A stretch of 64,000 nt of DNA from Streptomyces capillispiralis (GCF_007829875.1 NZ_VIWV01000001.1:6894001-6958000), one strand, 5' to 3'; counted from the first letter of the stretch, positions 18,060-25,931 are shown. The notes: generated from the sequence alone by a model not told the origin. Numbers and translations: made by a program.

Positions 18060-18521
18060 ATGGCAGACCATCTGGAAGCATCCGTCACTCTGCCGAGCGC
18101 TCCCGCCTCGGTCGCGGCCGCCCGGGCCCATGTGGTGGACACGCTGGTGGAATGGGGGATGCCCAGGGACGCGGACCTGTCCGACACCGTCCGGCTGATC
18201 GTCTCCGAACTCGCCACCAACGCGGTGCAGCACACGTTCGGGCAGTCACCCACGTTCACGGTGGACGTCGTGCTCGTCCGTGACGAGCGGGTGCACATCG
18301 GTGTGACGGACAGTCACCCCCGGCTGCCCAAACGGCTGCCCGCCGCGGTGCAGCAGGACAACGGGCGCGGGCTGGTCATCATCCGCTGGCTGACCGTGGA
18401 GTGCGGCGGCAGACTCCGCGTCCGCCGCACGCGGGAGGGCGGCAAGACCGTCGCGGTGGAACTCCCGTGGACCGTCCCCGCCGCCGAAGCGGTCACGGCG
18501 GTGGGACAGCAGGAGCAGTAG
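18060..18521 (+). CDS. RsbW-like ATP-binding protein (HATPase_c)
   Basis: A 153-residue GHKL ATPase domain of the anti-sigma-factor-kinase type. The N box is VSELATNAVQHTF, the G1 box is VTDSHPRLPKR and the G2 box is NGRGLVIIRWL. It lacks a sensor or dimerisation region. The frame is open from an ATG at 17910, but codons before 18060 have poor third-position GC and no family similarity, so the ATG at 18060 (MADHLEASVTL) is preferred. It is divergent from the XRE/DUF397 pair and probably works with it. Confidence 0.85.
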   Translation: MADHLEASVTLPSAPASVAAARAHVVDTLVEWGMPRDADLSDTVRLIVSELATNAVQHTFGQSPTFTVDVVLVRDERVHIGVTDSHPRLPKRLPAAVQQDNGRGLVIIRWLTVECGGRLRVRRTREGGKTVAVELPWTVPAAEAVTAVGQQEQ

Positions 18522-18581
18522 GCGCGGCGCGGGCCGGGCGTGACGGGGCGGCGGCGTGGCGGGGCGCCGCCGCCCCACGGG

Positions 18582-19055
18582 TCACCGCACCCGGCCGTAC
18601 GAGACGCTGCGGGTCCAGATCTTCTGCAGGCGCACCACGTCCCCGCTCTTCGGGGCGTGCCAGATCTTGCCCTGACCCGCGTAGATGCCGACGTGGTAGA
18701 CGTAGTTGCCCGAATGGAAGAAGACCAGGTCCCCCGCCCTGCGGCTGCCGGCGGAGATGTGGCGCGTCTTGTTGTACTGCTGGGCGGCGGTGCGCGGCAG
18801 CTTCTTGCCCGCCTTCTTGAACGAGTACAGGGTCAGACCCGAGCAGTCGAACCGGTTCGGCCCGGTGGCGCCCCACTGGTACGGCGAGCCCTTCTTGGAA
18901 GCGGCGATGCGCAGGGCCTTGCTCGCCGGACTCGCGGCCGCCGCCTCCGAGGCGACTCCGGGGACCACGATGGAGCCGCCCACGGCGGCCAGGGTGAGGG
19001 CCGAGGCCGTGCCGGCCCGGGCCATGAGAGACGGGACACGATTGAGCGCAGTCAT
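18582..19055 (-). CDS. Secreted NlpC/P60 (C40) cell wall hydrolase
   Basis: A 157-residue exported endopeptidase that probably cuts peptidoglycan stem peptides. A signal peptide (about 1-42, ending in ASEAAAA) precedes the NlpC/P60 domain: the catalytic Cys is in NRFDCSGLTLYSFKKAG, the His in YVYHVGIYAG and a polar third residue follows in WHAPKSG. No separate wall-binding domain is present. The ATG at 19055 is chosen because it starts the signal peptide; the upstream part of the frame is a structured leader, interpreted as a c-di-AMP riboswitch. Confidence 0.92.
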   Translation of the reverse strand: MTALNRVPSLMARAGTASALTLAAVGGSIVVPGVASEAAAASPASKALRIAASKKGSPYQWGATGPNRFDCSGLTLYSFKKAGKKLPRTAAQQYNKTRHISAGSRRAGDLVFFHSGNYVYHVGIYAGQGKIWHAPKSGDVVRLQKIWTRSVSYGRVR

Positions 19056-19061
19056 GCGCAA

Positions 19062-19195
19062 CCCTTCGTCAGCCGCCTGTGAAGGATGACCTGTCGGATT
19101 CGGGCTGGCGAAGTTGCCCGGCCGCACGTGTGCGGCTTCACCCCAAGGACTGCTCGGAACTGACGTCCCGGCAACCCGTCGTGCCTGGGTCCTCC
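19062..19195 (-). promoter_or_regulatory. ydaO/yuaA-type c-di-AMP riboswitch (candidate)
   Basis: The leader of the NlpC/P60 gene, read on the minus strand, contains TTGGGGTGAAGCC, a GCCGCAC-ACGT-GTGCGGC hairpin, CCCGAATCCGACAGGTCAT and AGGCG in the order and spacing of the ydaO core. The class is known to sense c-di-AMP and to control wall hydrolases in Streptomyces. The 3' end comes within ten bases of the ATG, so it could act by masking the ribosome binding site or by termination. Boundaries are approximate. Confidence 0.85.
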
Positions 19196-19204
19196 ACTCC
19201 TGCC

Positions 19205-19594
19205 GATCCACTCCTGTCGACCGGTCATCCGGGCGGCGGCAGGACTCGGCGTCCGCCCGGATCGCCCCGCCGCGGCGGCGGGGTCTTGTCGTCAGTCAGG
19301 GATCTTGACTCAAGAAGGGAGCGAAATCCCAACGGAACGTGGGGTTTGTGTTGTTACTCACCAATCACCCGTTCGGGTGGACACCTCCTTGTTCGGTTCC
19401 TCGTCAAGGGCGCCGGGGAGTCACGGACCAGCGATGGAATGTCCGATTCCGCGCTGCGGCGGGCGCGGTGCGCAACTTCGGCGGCCCGAAAACAGCAGGT
19501 CGGTCTACGCCGGATGGGGGTACGCCGTTCGGTCCGTTTCAACGTCCGCCGGGGCGCGCCGCCGACGGAAAGGTCATCGGGAGGGGTGCGGGCG
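19205..19594. other. Non-coding stretch upstream of the riboswitch
   Basis: No convincing gene is seen in these 390 bases; the open frames have poor codon bias. Visible signals are an inverted repeat ATCCGGGCGG...CCGCCCGGAT (19227-19262), a second CCCCGCCG-CGG-CGGCGGGG hairpin (19265-19283), a TCTTGA-C-TCAAGA palindrome (19303-19315) and an MtrA-like direct repeat GTTAC/ATCAC with 11-bp spacing (19353-19369). The stretch probably holds the promoter and long leader of the hydrolase gene. Confidence 0.5.
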
Positions 19595-19903
19595 TCAACT
19601 GCCCGGGTCCGGCGGCAGGGTGACCCGGGCCGTGCGCCGTTCGCCGTCCAGCACGCGCAGCGCCCGGGCCAGGGTGGCGGAGTGCAGTTCGCTCTCGCCG
19701 CGCAGGTGCATCAGGGTCAGCGCGTCGCGCAGCGCGACAGCCTTGCCGACCAGCGCCTGCGCCGCCCGCAGTCCGCGGTAGGTGTCACCGCCCAGGGCGG
19801 GGTTGACCCTGCCGAGCAGGTCGACGGCCTCGAGGTAACGGTCGATCAGTTCGGCCTCCGCGCGGGTCAGCGCGGGCAACGGGGGCAGTTCCGGTGGCAG
19901 CAT
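19595..19903 (-). CDS. Small helical protein in the clpP-like operon
   Basis: A 102-residue, mostly alpha-helical protein that I do not recognise. It has no signal peptide, membrane segment or catalytic motif. A run of Ala/Leu/Arg-rich helices spans about residues 12-92, after a Pro/Leu-rich start (PPELPPLPAL). It begins seven bases after the ClpP-like stop codon, so it is almost surely cotranscribed with it and may be a partner or adaptor. That link is inferred only from position. Confidence 0.7.
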   Translation of the reverse strand: MLPPELPPLPALTRAEAELIDRYLEAVDLLGRVNPALGGDTYRGLRAAQALVGKAVALRDALTLMHLRGESELHSATLARALRVLDGERRTARVTLPPDPGS

Positions 19904-19910
19904 CCGCGGC

Positions 19911-20546
19911 TCACTCAGCGGCGGAGGCGGGGTACGCGCTCCTGTGGTGCGGCACGATCCGGTCCGCCAGGCCGTGGTCCAGCGCCGCCTGTGCGTCGAG
20001 CACCTTGTCCCGCTCGATGTCAGCCCGGACCTGTTCGGCGGTGCGGCCCGTGTGCCGGACGAGCATCTCCTCCATGCGGGACCGGATACGGGTCAACTCC
20101 TCGGCCTGGATCGCCAGATCACTGGCCTGCCCCTCGACCGGTTCCGGCAGGGCGGGCTGACGGAGCACCAGGCGCGCGCCGGGCAGGAGGAACCGCTTGC
20201 CCGGGGTGCCGGCGGCCAGCAGCAGCGCGGCGGCGCCCTCCGCCCGGCCCAGGCAGATCGTCTCCACGTCGCAGGTGACGTAGCGCAGCGTGTCGTAGAT
20301 CGCCGACATGGCGTGGAAGGAGCCGCCGGGGGAGTTGACGTAGAGGGAGATGTCCCGGTCGGGGGAGTGGTGCTCCAGGTACATGAACTGGGCCATCACG
20401 TCATTGGCGGAGGTCTCGTCGATCCGGGTCCCGAGGACGACGATCCGCTCCTCGAGCAGCTTGGAGTACGGGTCCATCGTCCGGTGGCCGGACGCCGTGC
20501 GTTCGGTGAACTCGGGCAGGACGTGGCGGGCGGACGGTCGGGTCAT
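19911..20546 (-). CDS. ClpP-like protein lacking the catalytic Ser and His
   Basis: A 211-residue ClpP-fold protein. It keeps the oligomer and oxyanion features YVNSPGGS (residues 69-76), LLAAGTPGKR and ERDKVLDAQAALDHGLAD. The nucleophile position, normally Ser in GQAASMGA, is Gly104 in GRAEGAAA, and the catalytic His, normally in MIHQP, is Arg129 in VLRQP. Peptidase activity by the ClpP triad is therefore not expected, so a regulatory or ClpR-like role in mixed rings is likely. Streptomyces carry several clpP copies; this would be a clpP5-type single gene. The start may instead be Met24. Confidence 0.88.
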   Translation of the reverse strand: MTRPSARHVLPEFTERTASGHRTMDPYSKLLEERIVVLGTRIDETSANDVMAQFMYLEHHSPDRDISLYVNSPGGSFHAMSAIYDTLRYVTCDVETICLGRAEGAAALLLAAGTPGKRFLLPGARLVLRQPALPEPVEGQASDLAIQAEELTRIRSRMEEMLVRHTGRTAEQVRADIERDKVLDAQAALDHGLADRIVPHHRSAYPASAAE

Positions 20547-20580
20547 GGGAGCCCCTCCTGTCAGGTTGTCTCTGTAAAAA

Positions 20581-20608
20581 ATGTACAGGATGTACGTGAC
20601 GTTATGAT
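20581..20608 (+). promoter_or_regulatory. Promoter/operator region of the phd-like gene
   Basis: TATGAT at 20603-20608 is a good -10 box ending six bases before the ATG at 20615, with no ribosome binding site, so the message is probably leaderless. Just upstream are two direct ATGTAC copies (20581-20586 and 20590-20595) spaced nine bases apart, each containing the GTAC palindrome. Phd/YefM proteins bind such short repeats. The ClpP-like gene reads away from the same region. Confidence 0.5.
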
Positions 20609-20614
20609 GGGTGC

Positions 20615-20911
20615 ATGGCCTACGAGATTCCGGTGACTCAAGCCAGGGCTGAGCTCGCCGACCTGATCAACCGTGTGGTGTACGGCGGCGAGCGCGTTGT
20701 CGTGACCCGCCACGGAAAGCCCCTCGTCGCCCTCGTATCCGCCGATGACCTGCGACGACTCGAAGAACTGCGGAAGCTCGAGGAAATCCGGGAGTCCGCG
20801 CAGGAGCAGGTGGTCAGCACGGTGGCCGGCGTGCACGAGGTCGCGTCCGCCTCCCGCGAACAGCAGCGCTTCGGCATCGCCGCGCAGCACCGGGGGACGG
20901 CCACCTCGTAA
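20615..20911 (+). CDS. Phd/YefM-family antitoxin without an adjacent toxin
   Basis: A 98-residue protein with the Phd/YefM DNA-binding start: IPVTQARAELADLINRVVYGGERVVVTRHGKPLVALVS (key elements at residues 5-42), followed by a helix DLRRLEELRKLEEI and a polar C terminus that would be the toxin-binding tail. No toxin gene follows; the next gene downstream is convergent. It may be a stand-alone regulator. It is divergent from the ClpP-like gene, which is notable because antitoxins are usual Clp substrates. Confidence 0.88.
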   Translation: MAYEIPVTQARAELADLINRVVYGGERVVVTRHGKPLVALVSADDLRRLEELRKLEEIRESAQEQVVSTVAGVHEVASASREQQRFGIAAQHRGTATS

Positions 20912-20927
20912 GGGCCGCCGGAACAGG

Positions 20928-20960
20928 CCGTGCACCCCCGTCCGGCAGTGACGAGGGTGC
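20928..20960. terminator. Hairpin between convergent genes
   Basis: GTGCACCC (20928-20935) pairs with GGGTGCAC (20953-20960) around a 17-base loop, between the phd-like gene and the convergent membrane protein gene. There is no strong T tract, as is common for Streptomyces, so a bidirectional terminator is probable but not certain. Confidence 0.5.
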
Positions 20961-21009
20961 ACGCGCACGCAACCGGGAGTCCCGGCGGTCGCGCGCCGGG
21001 CGGCGGCGG

Positions 21010-22011
21010 TCAGCCGACGGTGGCCGGCTCCCGCGCGGAGGCGGGCGCCGCCTTCCCCGTCCGCTCCCGCAGCGCGTCGGCCAGCAGCACGGTCCCCAGG
21101 CCCAGCGCCGCCCACCAGGTCAGCGTCAGGGCGGGACCCACCGCCGCCGCGCCGTCGAAGAAGGACACGGAGCGCAGCAGTGACACGCCCGCGCCCGGAG
21201 GCAGCCACTGGCCGATCGCGCCGGCCGGCTCGGGCAGCATCTCCGGCGCCGAGGACGCCCCCGAGAAGGGGTTTCCGAGCAGGACGACCAAGAGGCCGCC
21301 GACCCCGATGCCGGCCCGCCCCAGCAGGGCCGCGCATCCGGCGACCGCCGCGGCCACGGCCAGCGCGGTCAGGGAGAACGTGCCGGCCACGGCCCACCAG
21401 TTCCCCGGGACGGCCTCCAGCCAGCTCTGCGTCAGCGCGGCGGCCACCGCGCCCACCAGCACGGCGGACCCGGCCAGCGCGGCGACCGCGCGGATGCCGC
21501 GCAGCCCCAGCAGCGTCACCGCCGAACCGGCCCCGACGCCGGCCAGGGCCAGCGGCAGCACGCTCGTGTTGAGGACCGCGCCGCGCGGATCCCGCTCGGC
21601 GGCGGGTACGACGTCCACGGTGGTGACCGGGGTGCCGGAGCCCGCCGCCGATCGGGCCACCGCCTCCTGGAGCAACTGGGCCACGGCCGGGCTCGCGGCG
21701 GACGCGGTGAGCAGCCTGGGGCCCTGCTCGGTGACGACGACCGCGCCGTACACCTCGCGCTGCTCGATGGCGTCGCGGGCGGCGGCCTCGTCGGCGTAGC
21801 GGTGCACCGCGAAGGCGCCTTCCCGCCGTTCGAGCCGCTGCTCCACCGGTGCGGTCGCGGCGGCCGGTCCGGCCACGCCGAGCGGCAGGTCACGGGGTGC
21901 CGTGCGGGCGGCGGGCCAGGCGAAGGCCCAGAGTGCCAGCGCCACCACGACGGGGATCAGTACCACCACGGCGGCGATCCGGCGGTGCGGTGGCAGTGAG
22001 GAGGGGGACAT
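21010..22011 (-). CDS. ABC-2/YhgE-like membrane protein, probable exporter
   Basis: A 333-residue protein with one N-terminal membrane segment (about residues 12-32), an extracytoplasmic domain of about 120 residues (RDLPLGVAG, YGAVVVTEQGP) and a cluster of about five hydrophobic segments to the C terminus. This is the layout of YhgE/Pip and ABC-2 type permeases. The facing TetR gene and shared operators suggest inducible export or stress-related transport. The ATG at 22011 is preferred, since the upstream part of the frame overlaps the operator. Confidence 0.75.
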   Translation of the reverse strand: MSPSSLPPHRRIAAVVVLIPVVVALALWAFAWPAARTAPRDLPLGVAGPAAATAPVEQRLERREGAFAVHRYADEAAARDAIEQREVYGAVVVTEQGPRLLTASAASPAVAQLLQEAVARSAAGSGTPVTTVDVVPAAERDPRGAVLNTSVLPLALAGVGAGSAVTLLGLRGIRAVAALAGSAVLVGAVAAALTQSWLEAVPGNWWAVAGTFSLTALAVAAAVAGCAALLGRAGIGVGGLLVVLLGNPFSGASSAPEMLPEPAGAIGQWLPPGAGVSLLRSVSFFDGAAAVGPALTLTWWAALGLGTVLLADALRERTGKAAPASAREPATVG

Positions 22012-22032
22012 GAGGGCTCCCGCTGTAAAAAG

Positions 22033-22106
22033 AAGGATCGTTCGTTTTGAATTCCTCCTCACCGTCCCGCTCGGGCTTCTCCTTGTCAAGAAGGAACGTT
22101 CGTTTT
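22033..22106. promoter_or_regulatory. Two TetR operator copies
   Basis: AAGGATCGTTCGTTTT (22033-22048) and AAGGAACGTTCGTTTT (22091-22106) differ at one base and are 58 bp apart; the second holds the palindrome GAACGTTC. One copy sits just before each of the divergent start codons (22011 and 22118), exactly where a TetR repressor would block both genes. Confidence 0.7.
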
Positions 22107-22117
22107 AGATTGCGGTC

Positions 22118-22747
22118 ATGGCCCGCGTTTCCCAGGAACACCTTGACGCCCGCCGCCGGCAGATCCTCGACGGCGCCGCGCTCTGCTTCGCCCGCAACGG
22201 CTTCCACGCCACCTCGATGCAGGACGTGCTCAAGGAGGTGGACCTCTCCGCGGGCGCCGTCTACCGGTACTTCGGCGGCAAGGACGAACTGATCTCCGCG
22301 ATCGTCACGGAAGTGCTCGACACGGTGCGCGACATCTACGAGCGGGCCGCGCTGGAGAGCCCGCCGCCCACCCCGGACGTGCTCATCCCGCGCACCCTGG
22401 CCCGGATGCGCGAACTGCGGCCGGCCACCCTGGACGGCGGTGAGTGGATGTTCCCGCGGCTGATGATCCAGGTGTGGACCGAGACCACCCGCAACCCGGA
22501 GCTGGCCGCCGCGCTGGGCGAGGGGTACCAGAAGGTCCGGGCGAGCTGGGTGAGGATCGTCGAGGGCTACCAGGACGCCGGACTGATGCCGCGGGACACC
22601 GACGCGGACGCCATGGCGCGCGCCATGATCGCGGTCGTCCAGGGGTTCGCGGCGCAGATCGCGCTCTTCGGCGGGCCCCTGGAGGAGACCGTGGGCGAGG
22701 GGCTGAGGGCGATGATGACGGTGCGCCGGCCCGGGACGGACGGCTGA
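22118..22747 (+). CDS. TetR/AcrR-family repressor
   Basis: A 209-residue regulator. The N-terminal helix-turn-helix domain (about residues 10-57) reads ILDGAALCFARNGFHATS, then VLKEVDLSAGAVYRYFGGKDEL. The C-terminal ligand domain has the TetR_C_6-like helical look. It is divergent from the membrane protein gene and flanked by two copies of a GTTCGTTTT-containing repeat, so it most likely represses itself and that gene. The inducer is unknown. Confidence 0.92.
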   Translation: MARVSQEHLDARRRQILDGAALCFARNGFHATSMQDVLKEVDLSAGAVYRYFGGKDELISAIVTEVLDTVRDIYERAALESPPPTPDVLIPRTLARMRELRPATLDGGEWMFPRLMIQVWTETTRNPELAAALGEGYQKVRASWVRIVEGYQDAGLMPRDTDADAMARAMIAVVQGFAAQIALFGGPLEETVGEGLRAMMTVRRPGTDG

Positions 22748-22912
22748 ACGGCCCGGCGGGCCCCTGGGGGTGTCCGCCGCGGCCCGTCACGGTTAACGTC
22801 CCCGAAACTCCGCCCCACTAGCCTGCCCACCCACGCCACCAGGGGCGCCACCCCGTGGCCGCGGCGACCGGACCCCGCACGGTCCGGAGCGAGAAGGGTG
22901 AGGTGGGACGCT

Positions 22913-23215
22913 GTGCGACTGACCCCGCACGAGCAGGAGAGGCTGCTGATCCACGTGGCGGCCGACGTGGCGGACAAGCGCCGTGCCCGCGGGCTGCGGC
23001 TGAACCACCCCGAGGCGGTCGCCCTGATCACCTCGCACATCCTCGAAGGCGCCCGGGACGGCCGTACCGTCGCCGAACTCATGGCGTCCGGACGCCGGTT
23101 GCTCGGCCGCGCCGACGTCATGGAGGGCGTCCCGGAGATGATCCCCGACGTCCAGGTGGAGGCGACCTTCCCGGACGGCACCAAGCTCGTCACCGTCCAC
23201 GACCCGATCGTCTGA
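22913..23215 (+). CDS. ureA: Urease gamma subunit
   Basis: UreA is the small structural subunit of urease, the nickel enzyme that hydrolyses urea to ammonia and carbamate. The 100-residue protein contains LTPHEQERLLIH, LNHPEAVALITSHILEGARDG and MEGVPEMIPDVQVEATFPDGT, the family hallmarks. The GTG at 22913 gives the standard MRLTPHEQ start; a GTG five codons upstream is possible. It is the first gene of ureABCFGD. Confidence 0.96.
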   Translation: MRLTPHEQERLLIHVAADVADKRRARGLRLNHPEAVALITSHILEGARDGRTVAELMASGRRLLGRADVMEGVPEMIPDVQVEATFPDGTKLVTVHDPIV

Positions 23216-23231
23216 CCCGGGAGCGGCCGCC

Positions 23232-23543
23232 GTGATTCCCGGAGAGATCCTGTTCGCCGACGACCCGATCGCCTTCAACGTGGGCCGCGAGGTCACCCGG
23301 CTGACCGTGCTCAACACCGCCGACCGCCCCGTCCAGGTCGGCTCTCACTACCACTTCGCCGAGGCCAACCCGGGCCTGGAGTTCGACCGCGCGGCCGCCC
23401 GCGGCACACGGCTGGACATCGCCGCCGGCACCGCCGTGCGCTTCGAGCCGGGCATCCCCGTCGAGGTCGGGCTGGTCCCGCTCGCCGGAGCGCGGGTCGT
23501 GCCGGGCCTGCGCGGGGAGACCGGAGGTGCCCTCGATGCCTGA
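23232..23543 (+). CDS. ureB: Urease beta subunit
   Basis: UreB (103 residues) packs around the active subunit. It carries MIPGEILF, VQVGSHYHFAEANPGLEFDRAAARG and the RFEPG turn. The usual NRAPV-like contact positions are conserved. It starts with GTG 16 bases after ureA and its end overlaps ureC by eight bases, so expression of the three structural subunits is coupled. Confidence 0.96.
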   Translation: MIPGEILFADDPIAFNVGREVTRLTVLNTADRPVQVGSHYHFAEANPGLEFDRAAARGTRLDIAAGTAVRFEPGIPVEVGLVPLAGARVVPGLRGETGGALDA

Positions 23544-25257
23544 GCTCTCCCGCGCCGCCTACGCCGACCTGTTCGGCCCGACGACCGGTGACCGTATCCG
23601 GCTCGCCGACACCGACCTGCTCGTCGAGATCGAGGAGGACCGCTCCGGCGGCCCCGGACGCGCCGGTGACGAGGCCGTGTTCGGCGGCGGCAAGGTCATC
23701 CGCGAGTCCATGGGCCAGTCCCTCGCCACCCGCGCCGACGGCGCCCCGGACACGGTCGTCACGGGCGCGGTGATCGTCGACCACTGGGGCGTCGTCAAGG
23801 CCGACGTCGGCATCCGCGACGGCCGGATCACCGGCATCGGCAAGGCGGGCAACCCCGACACCATGGACGGCGTCCACCCGGACCTCGTCATCGGCCCCGA
23901 GACCGAGATCATCGCGGGCAACGGACGGATCCTCACCGCCGGCGCCGTCGACGCCCACGTCCACTTCATCTGCCCCCAGATCGCCGACGAGGCGCTGGCC
24001 TCCGGCGTCACCACCCTCGTCGGCGGCGGCACCGGCCCCGCCGAGGGCTCCAAGGCCACCACCGTCACCCCGGGCCCCTGGCACCTGGCGCGGATGCTGG
24101 CGGCGATGGAGGCGTACCCGCTGAACATCGGACTGCTCGGCAAGGGCAACACCGTCTCGCAGGAGGCGATGCTCTCGCAGATCAGGGGCGGTGCGGTCGG
24201 GCTGAAGCTGCACGAGGACTGGGGCTCCACCCCCGCCGTCATCGACGCCGCGCTGACCGTCGCCGGACGCACCGGCATCCAGGTCGCCCTCCACAGCGAC
24301 ACCCTCAACGAGGCCGGGTTCGTGGGCGACACGCTCGCCGCGATCGCCGGGCGCGGCATCCACGCCTACCACACCGAGGGCGCGGGCGGCGGGCACGCTC
24401 CCGACATCATGACCGTGGTCTCCGAGCCGCACGTCCTGCCCAGCTCCACCAACCCGACCCGGCCGTTCACCGTCAACACCGTCGAGGAGCACCTCGACAT
24501 GCTGATGGTGTGCCACCACCTCAACCCGGCCGTGCCGGAGGACCTGGCCTTCGCCGAGTCCCGGATCAGGCCTTCCACCATCGGCGCCGAGGACGTGCTG
24601 CACGACCTGGGCGCCATCTCGATCATCTCCTCCGACTCCCAGGCCATGGGGCGGGTCGGTGAGGTGATCATGCGGACCTGGCAGACGGCCCATGTGATGA
24701 AGCGGCGGCGCGGCGCCCTCCCGGGAGACGGCCGCGCCGACAACCACCGGGTACGCCGCTACGTCGCCAAGTACACGATCAATCCGGCGCTCGCCCAGGG
24801 CATGGCCCGCGAGATCGGCTCCGTGGAGAGCGGCAAGCTGGCCGATCTCGTGCTGTGGGAACCGGCGTTCTTCGGCGTCAAGCCCCAGCTCGTCCTCAAG
24901 GGCGGTCAGATCGCCCACGCGCAGATGGGCGACGCCAACGCCTCCATCCCCACCCCGCAGCCGGTCCTCCCGCGCCCTATGTACGGGGCGATCGGGCGGG
25001 CGCCCGCGGCCAACTCGGTCAACTTCGTGGCGCAGGCGGCGATCGAGGCCGGGCTGCCGGACCGGCTGGGGCTGGGCAAGCGGTTCACCGCCATCGACTC
25101 CACGCGCTCGGTGACCAAGGCGGACATGCGGGAGAACGACGCCCGGCCGGACGTGCGCGTCGAGCCCGACAGCTTCGCCGTCCACATCGACGGTGAGCTG
25201 GTGGAGAGCGCACCCGCCGCCGAACTGCCGCTGGCCCAGCGGTACTTCCTCTTCTGA
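23536..25257 (+). CDS. ureC: Urease alpha (catalytic) subunit
   Basis: UreC (573 residues, standard length) holds the dinuclear nickel site. Visible ligands are the two His in DAHVHFICPQ, the carbamylated Lys in GLKLHEDWG, His in ALHSDTLNE and HAYHTEGAGGGHAPD, and Asp in SSDSQAMGR. The mobile flap CHHLNP is present. Every catalytic residue is intact, so the enzyme should be active. The ATG at 23536 (MPELSRAAYADLFG) is preferred over an upstream GTG. Confidence 0.97.
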   Translation: MPELSRAAYADLFGPTTGDRIRLADTDLLVEIEEDRSGGPGRAGDEAVFGGGKVIRESMGQSLATRADGAPDTVVTGAVIVDHWGVVKADVGIRDGRITGIGKAGNPDTMDGVHPDLVIGPETEIIAGNGRILTAGAVDAHVHFICPQIADEALASGVTTLVGGGTGPAEGSKATTVTPGPWHLARMLAAMEAYPLNIGLLGKGNTVSQEAMLSQIRGGAVGLKLHEDWGSTPAVIDAALTVAGRTGIQVALHSDTLNEAGFVGDTLAAIAGRGIHAYHTEGAGGGHAPDIMTVVSEPHVLPSSTNPTRPFTVNTVEEHLDMLMVCHHLNPAVPEDLAFAESRIRPSTIGAEDVLHDLGAISIISSDSQAMGRVGEVIMRTWQTAHVMKRRRGALPGDGRADNHRVRRYVAKYTINPALAQGMAREIGSVESGKLADLVLWEPAFFGVKPQLVLKGGQIAHAQMGDANASIPTPQPVLPRPMYGAIGRAPAANSVNFVAQAAIEAGLPDRLGLGKRFTAIDSTRSVTKADMRENDARPDVRVEPDSFAVHIDGELVESAPAAELPLAQRYFLF

Positions 25258-25931
25258 TGTCCCGGTCGGCGCTGCTCGTCCTGGCCGACGGCCGGTTCCC
25301 CGCCGGGGGCCACGCGCACTCCGGCGGGGCCGAGGCGGCCGTCGCGGCCGGGCGGATCACGGGGGCGGCGAGCCTGGAGGAGTTCTGCCGGGGGCGGCTG
25401 CACACGACGGGACTGGTGTCGGCGGCCCTCGCCGCGGCCGCCGCGCTGGGCGCCGACCCGGCGGAACTGGACGCGGCGGCCGACGCCCGCACCCCCTCGC
25501 CCGCGCTGCGCGCGGTCGCGCGCCGACTGGGCCGCCAGCTGACCCGGGCGGCCCGCGCGACCTGGCCCTCGCCCGAACTCGACGGCCTCGCGGCGCGGTT
25601 CCCCAAGGGCGCGCACCAGCCGGTGGTCCTCGGCGTCACCGCACGGGCCGCCGGACTGGGGCCCGCCGACGCGGCGCACTGCGCGGTGTACGAGAGCGTC
25701 GGCGGGCCGGCGACGGCGACGGTGCGGCTGCTGAGCCTCGACCCGTTCGACGCGACGGCGGTGCTGGCGCGGCTGGCGCCGGAGGCGGACGGGGTGGTGC
25801 GGCGGGCGGTGGAGGCGGCGCGGAGGGTGGCCGGCGAAGGGGTCGGGGCGCTGCCCGCGGCGTCGGGCCCGCTGCTGGAGATCTCGGCGGAGGCGCATGC
25901 GGGGTGGTCGGTGCGGTTGTTCTCCTCGTAG
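25257..25931 (+). CDS. ureF: Urease accessory protein UreF
   Basis: UreF (224 residues, helical) acts with UreD and UreG to activate apo-urease and gates GTP hydrolysis by UreG. Recognisable parts are LLVLADGRFPAGGHAHSGG at the N terminus (SFPxGxxxHSxG-like), SLEEFCRGRL, and AHCAVYESVGGPATATVRLLSLDP towards the end. The A of its ATG is the last base of the ureC stop codon, so translation is coupled. Confidence 0.94.
   Translation: MSRSALLVLADGRFPAGGHAHSGGAEAAVAAGRITGAASLEEFCRGRLHTTGLVSAALAAAAALGADPAELDAAADARTPSPALRAVARRLGRQLTRAARATWPSPELDGLAARFPKGAHQPVVLGVTARAAGLGPADAAHCAVYESVGGPATATVRLLSLDPFDATAVLARLAPEADGVVRRAVEAARRVAGEGVGALPAASGPLLEISAEAHAGWSVRLFSS

Noticed and set aside
19265..19283. GC hairpin followed by TCTTG as a plus-strand terminator
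   Set aside because: No plus-strand gene ends nearby; more likely part of the minus-strand leader region of the hydrolase.
19305..19781. Plus-strand open frame of 158 codons
   Set aside because: Crosses the promoter region and the opposite small helical gene; codon bias is poor and no motif is seen.
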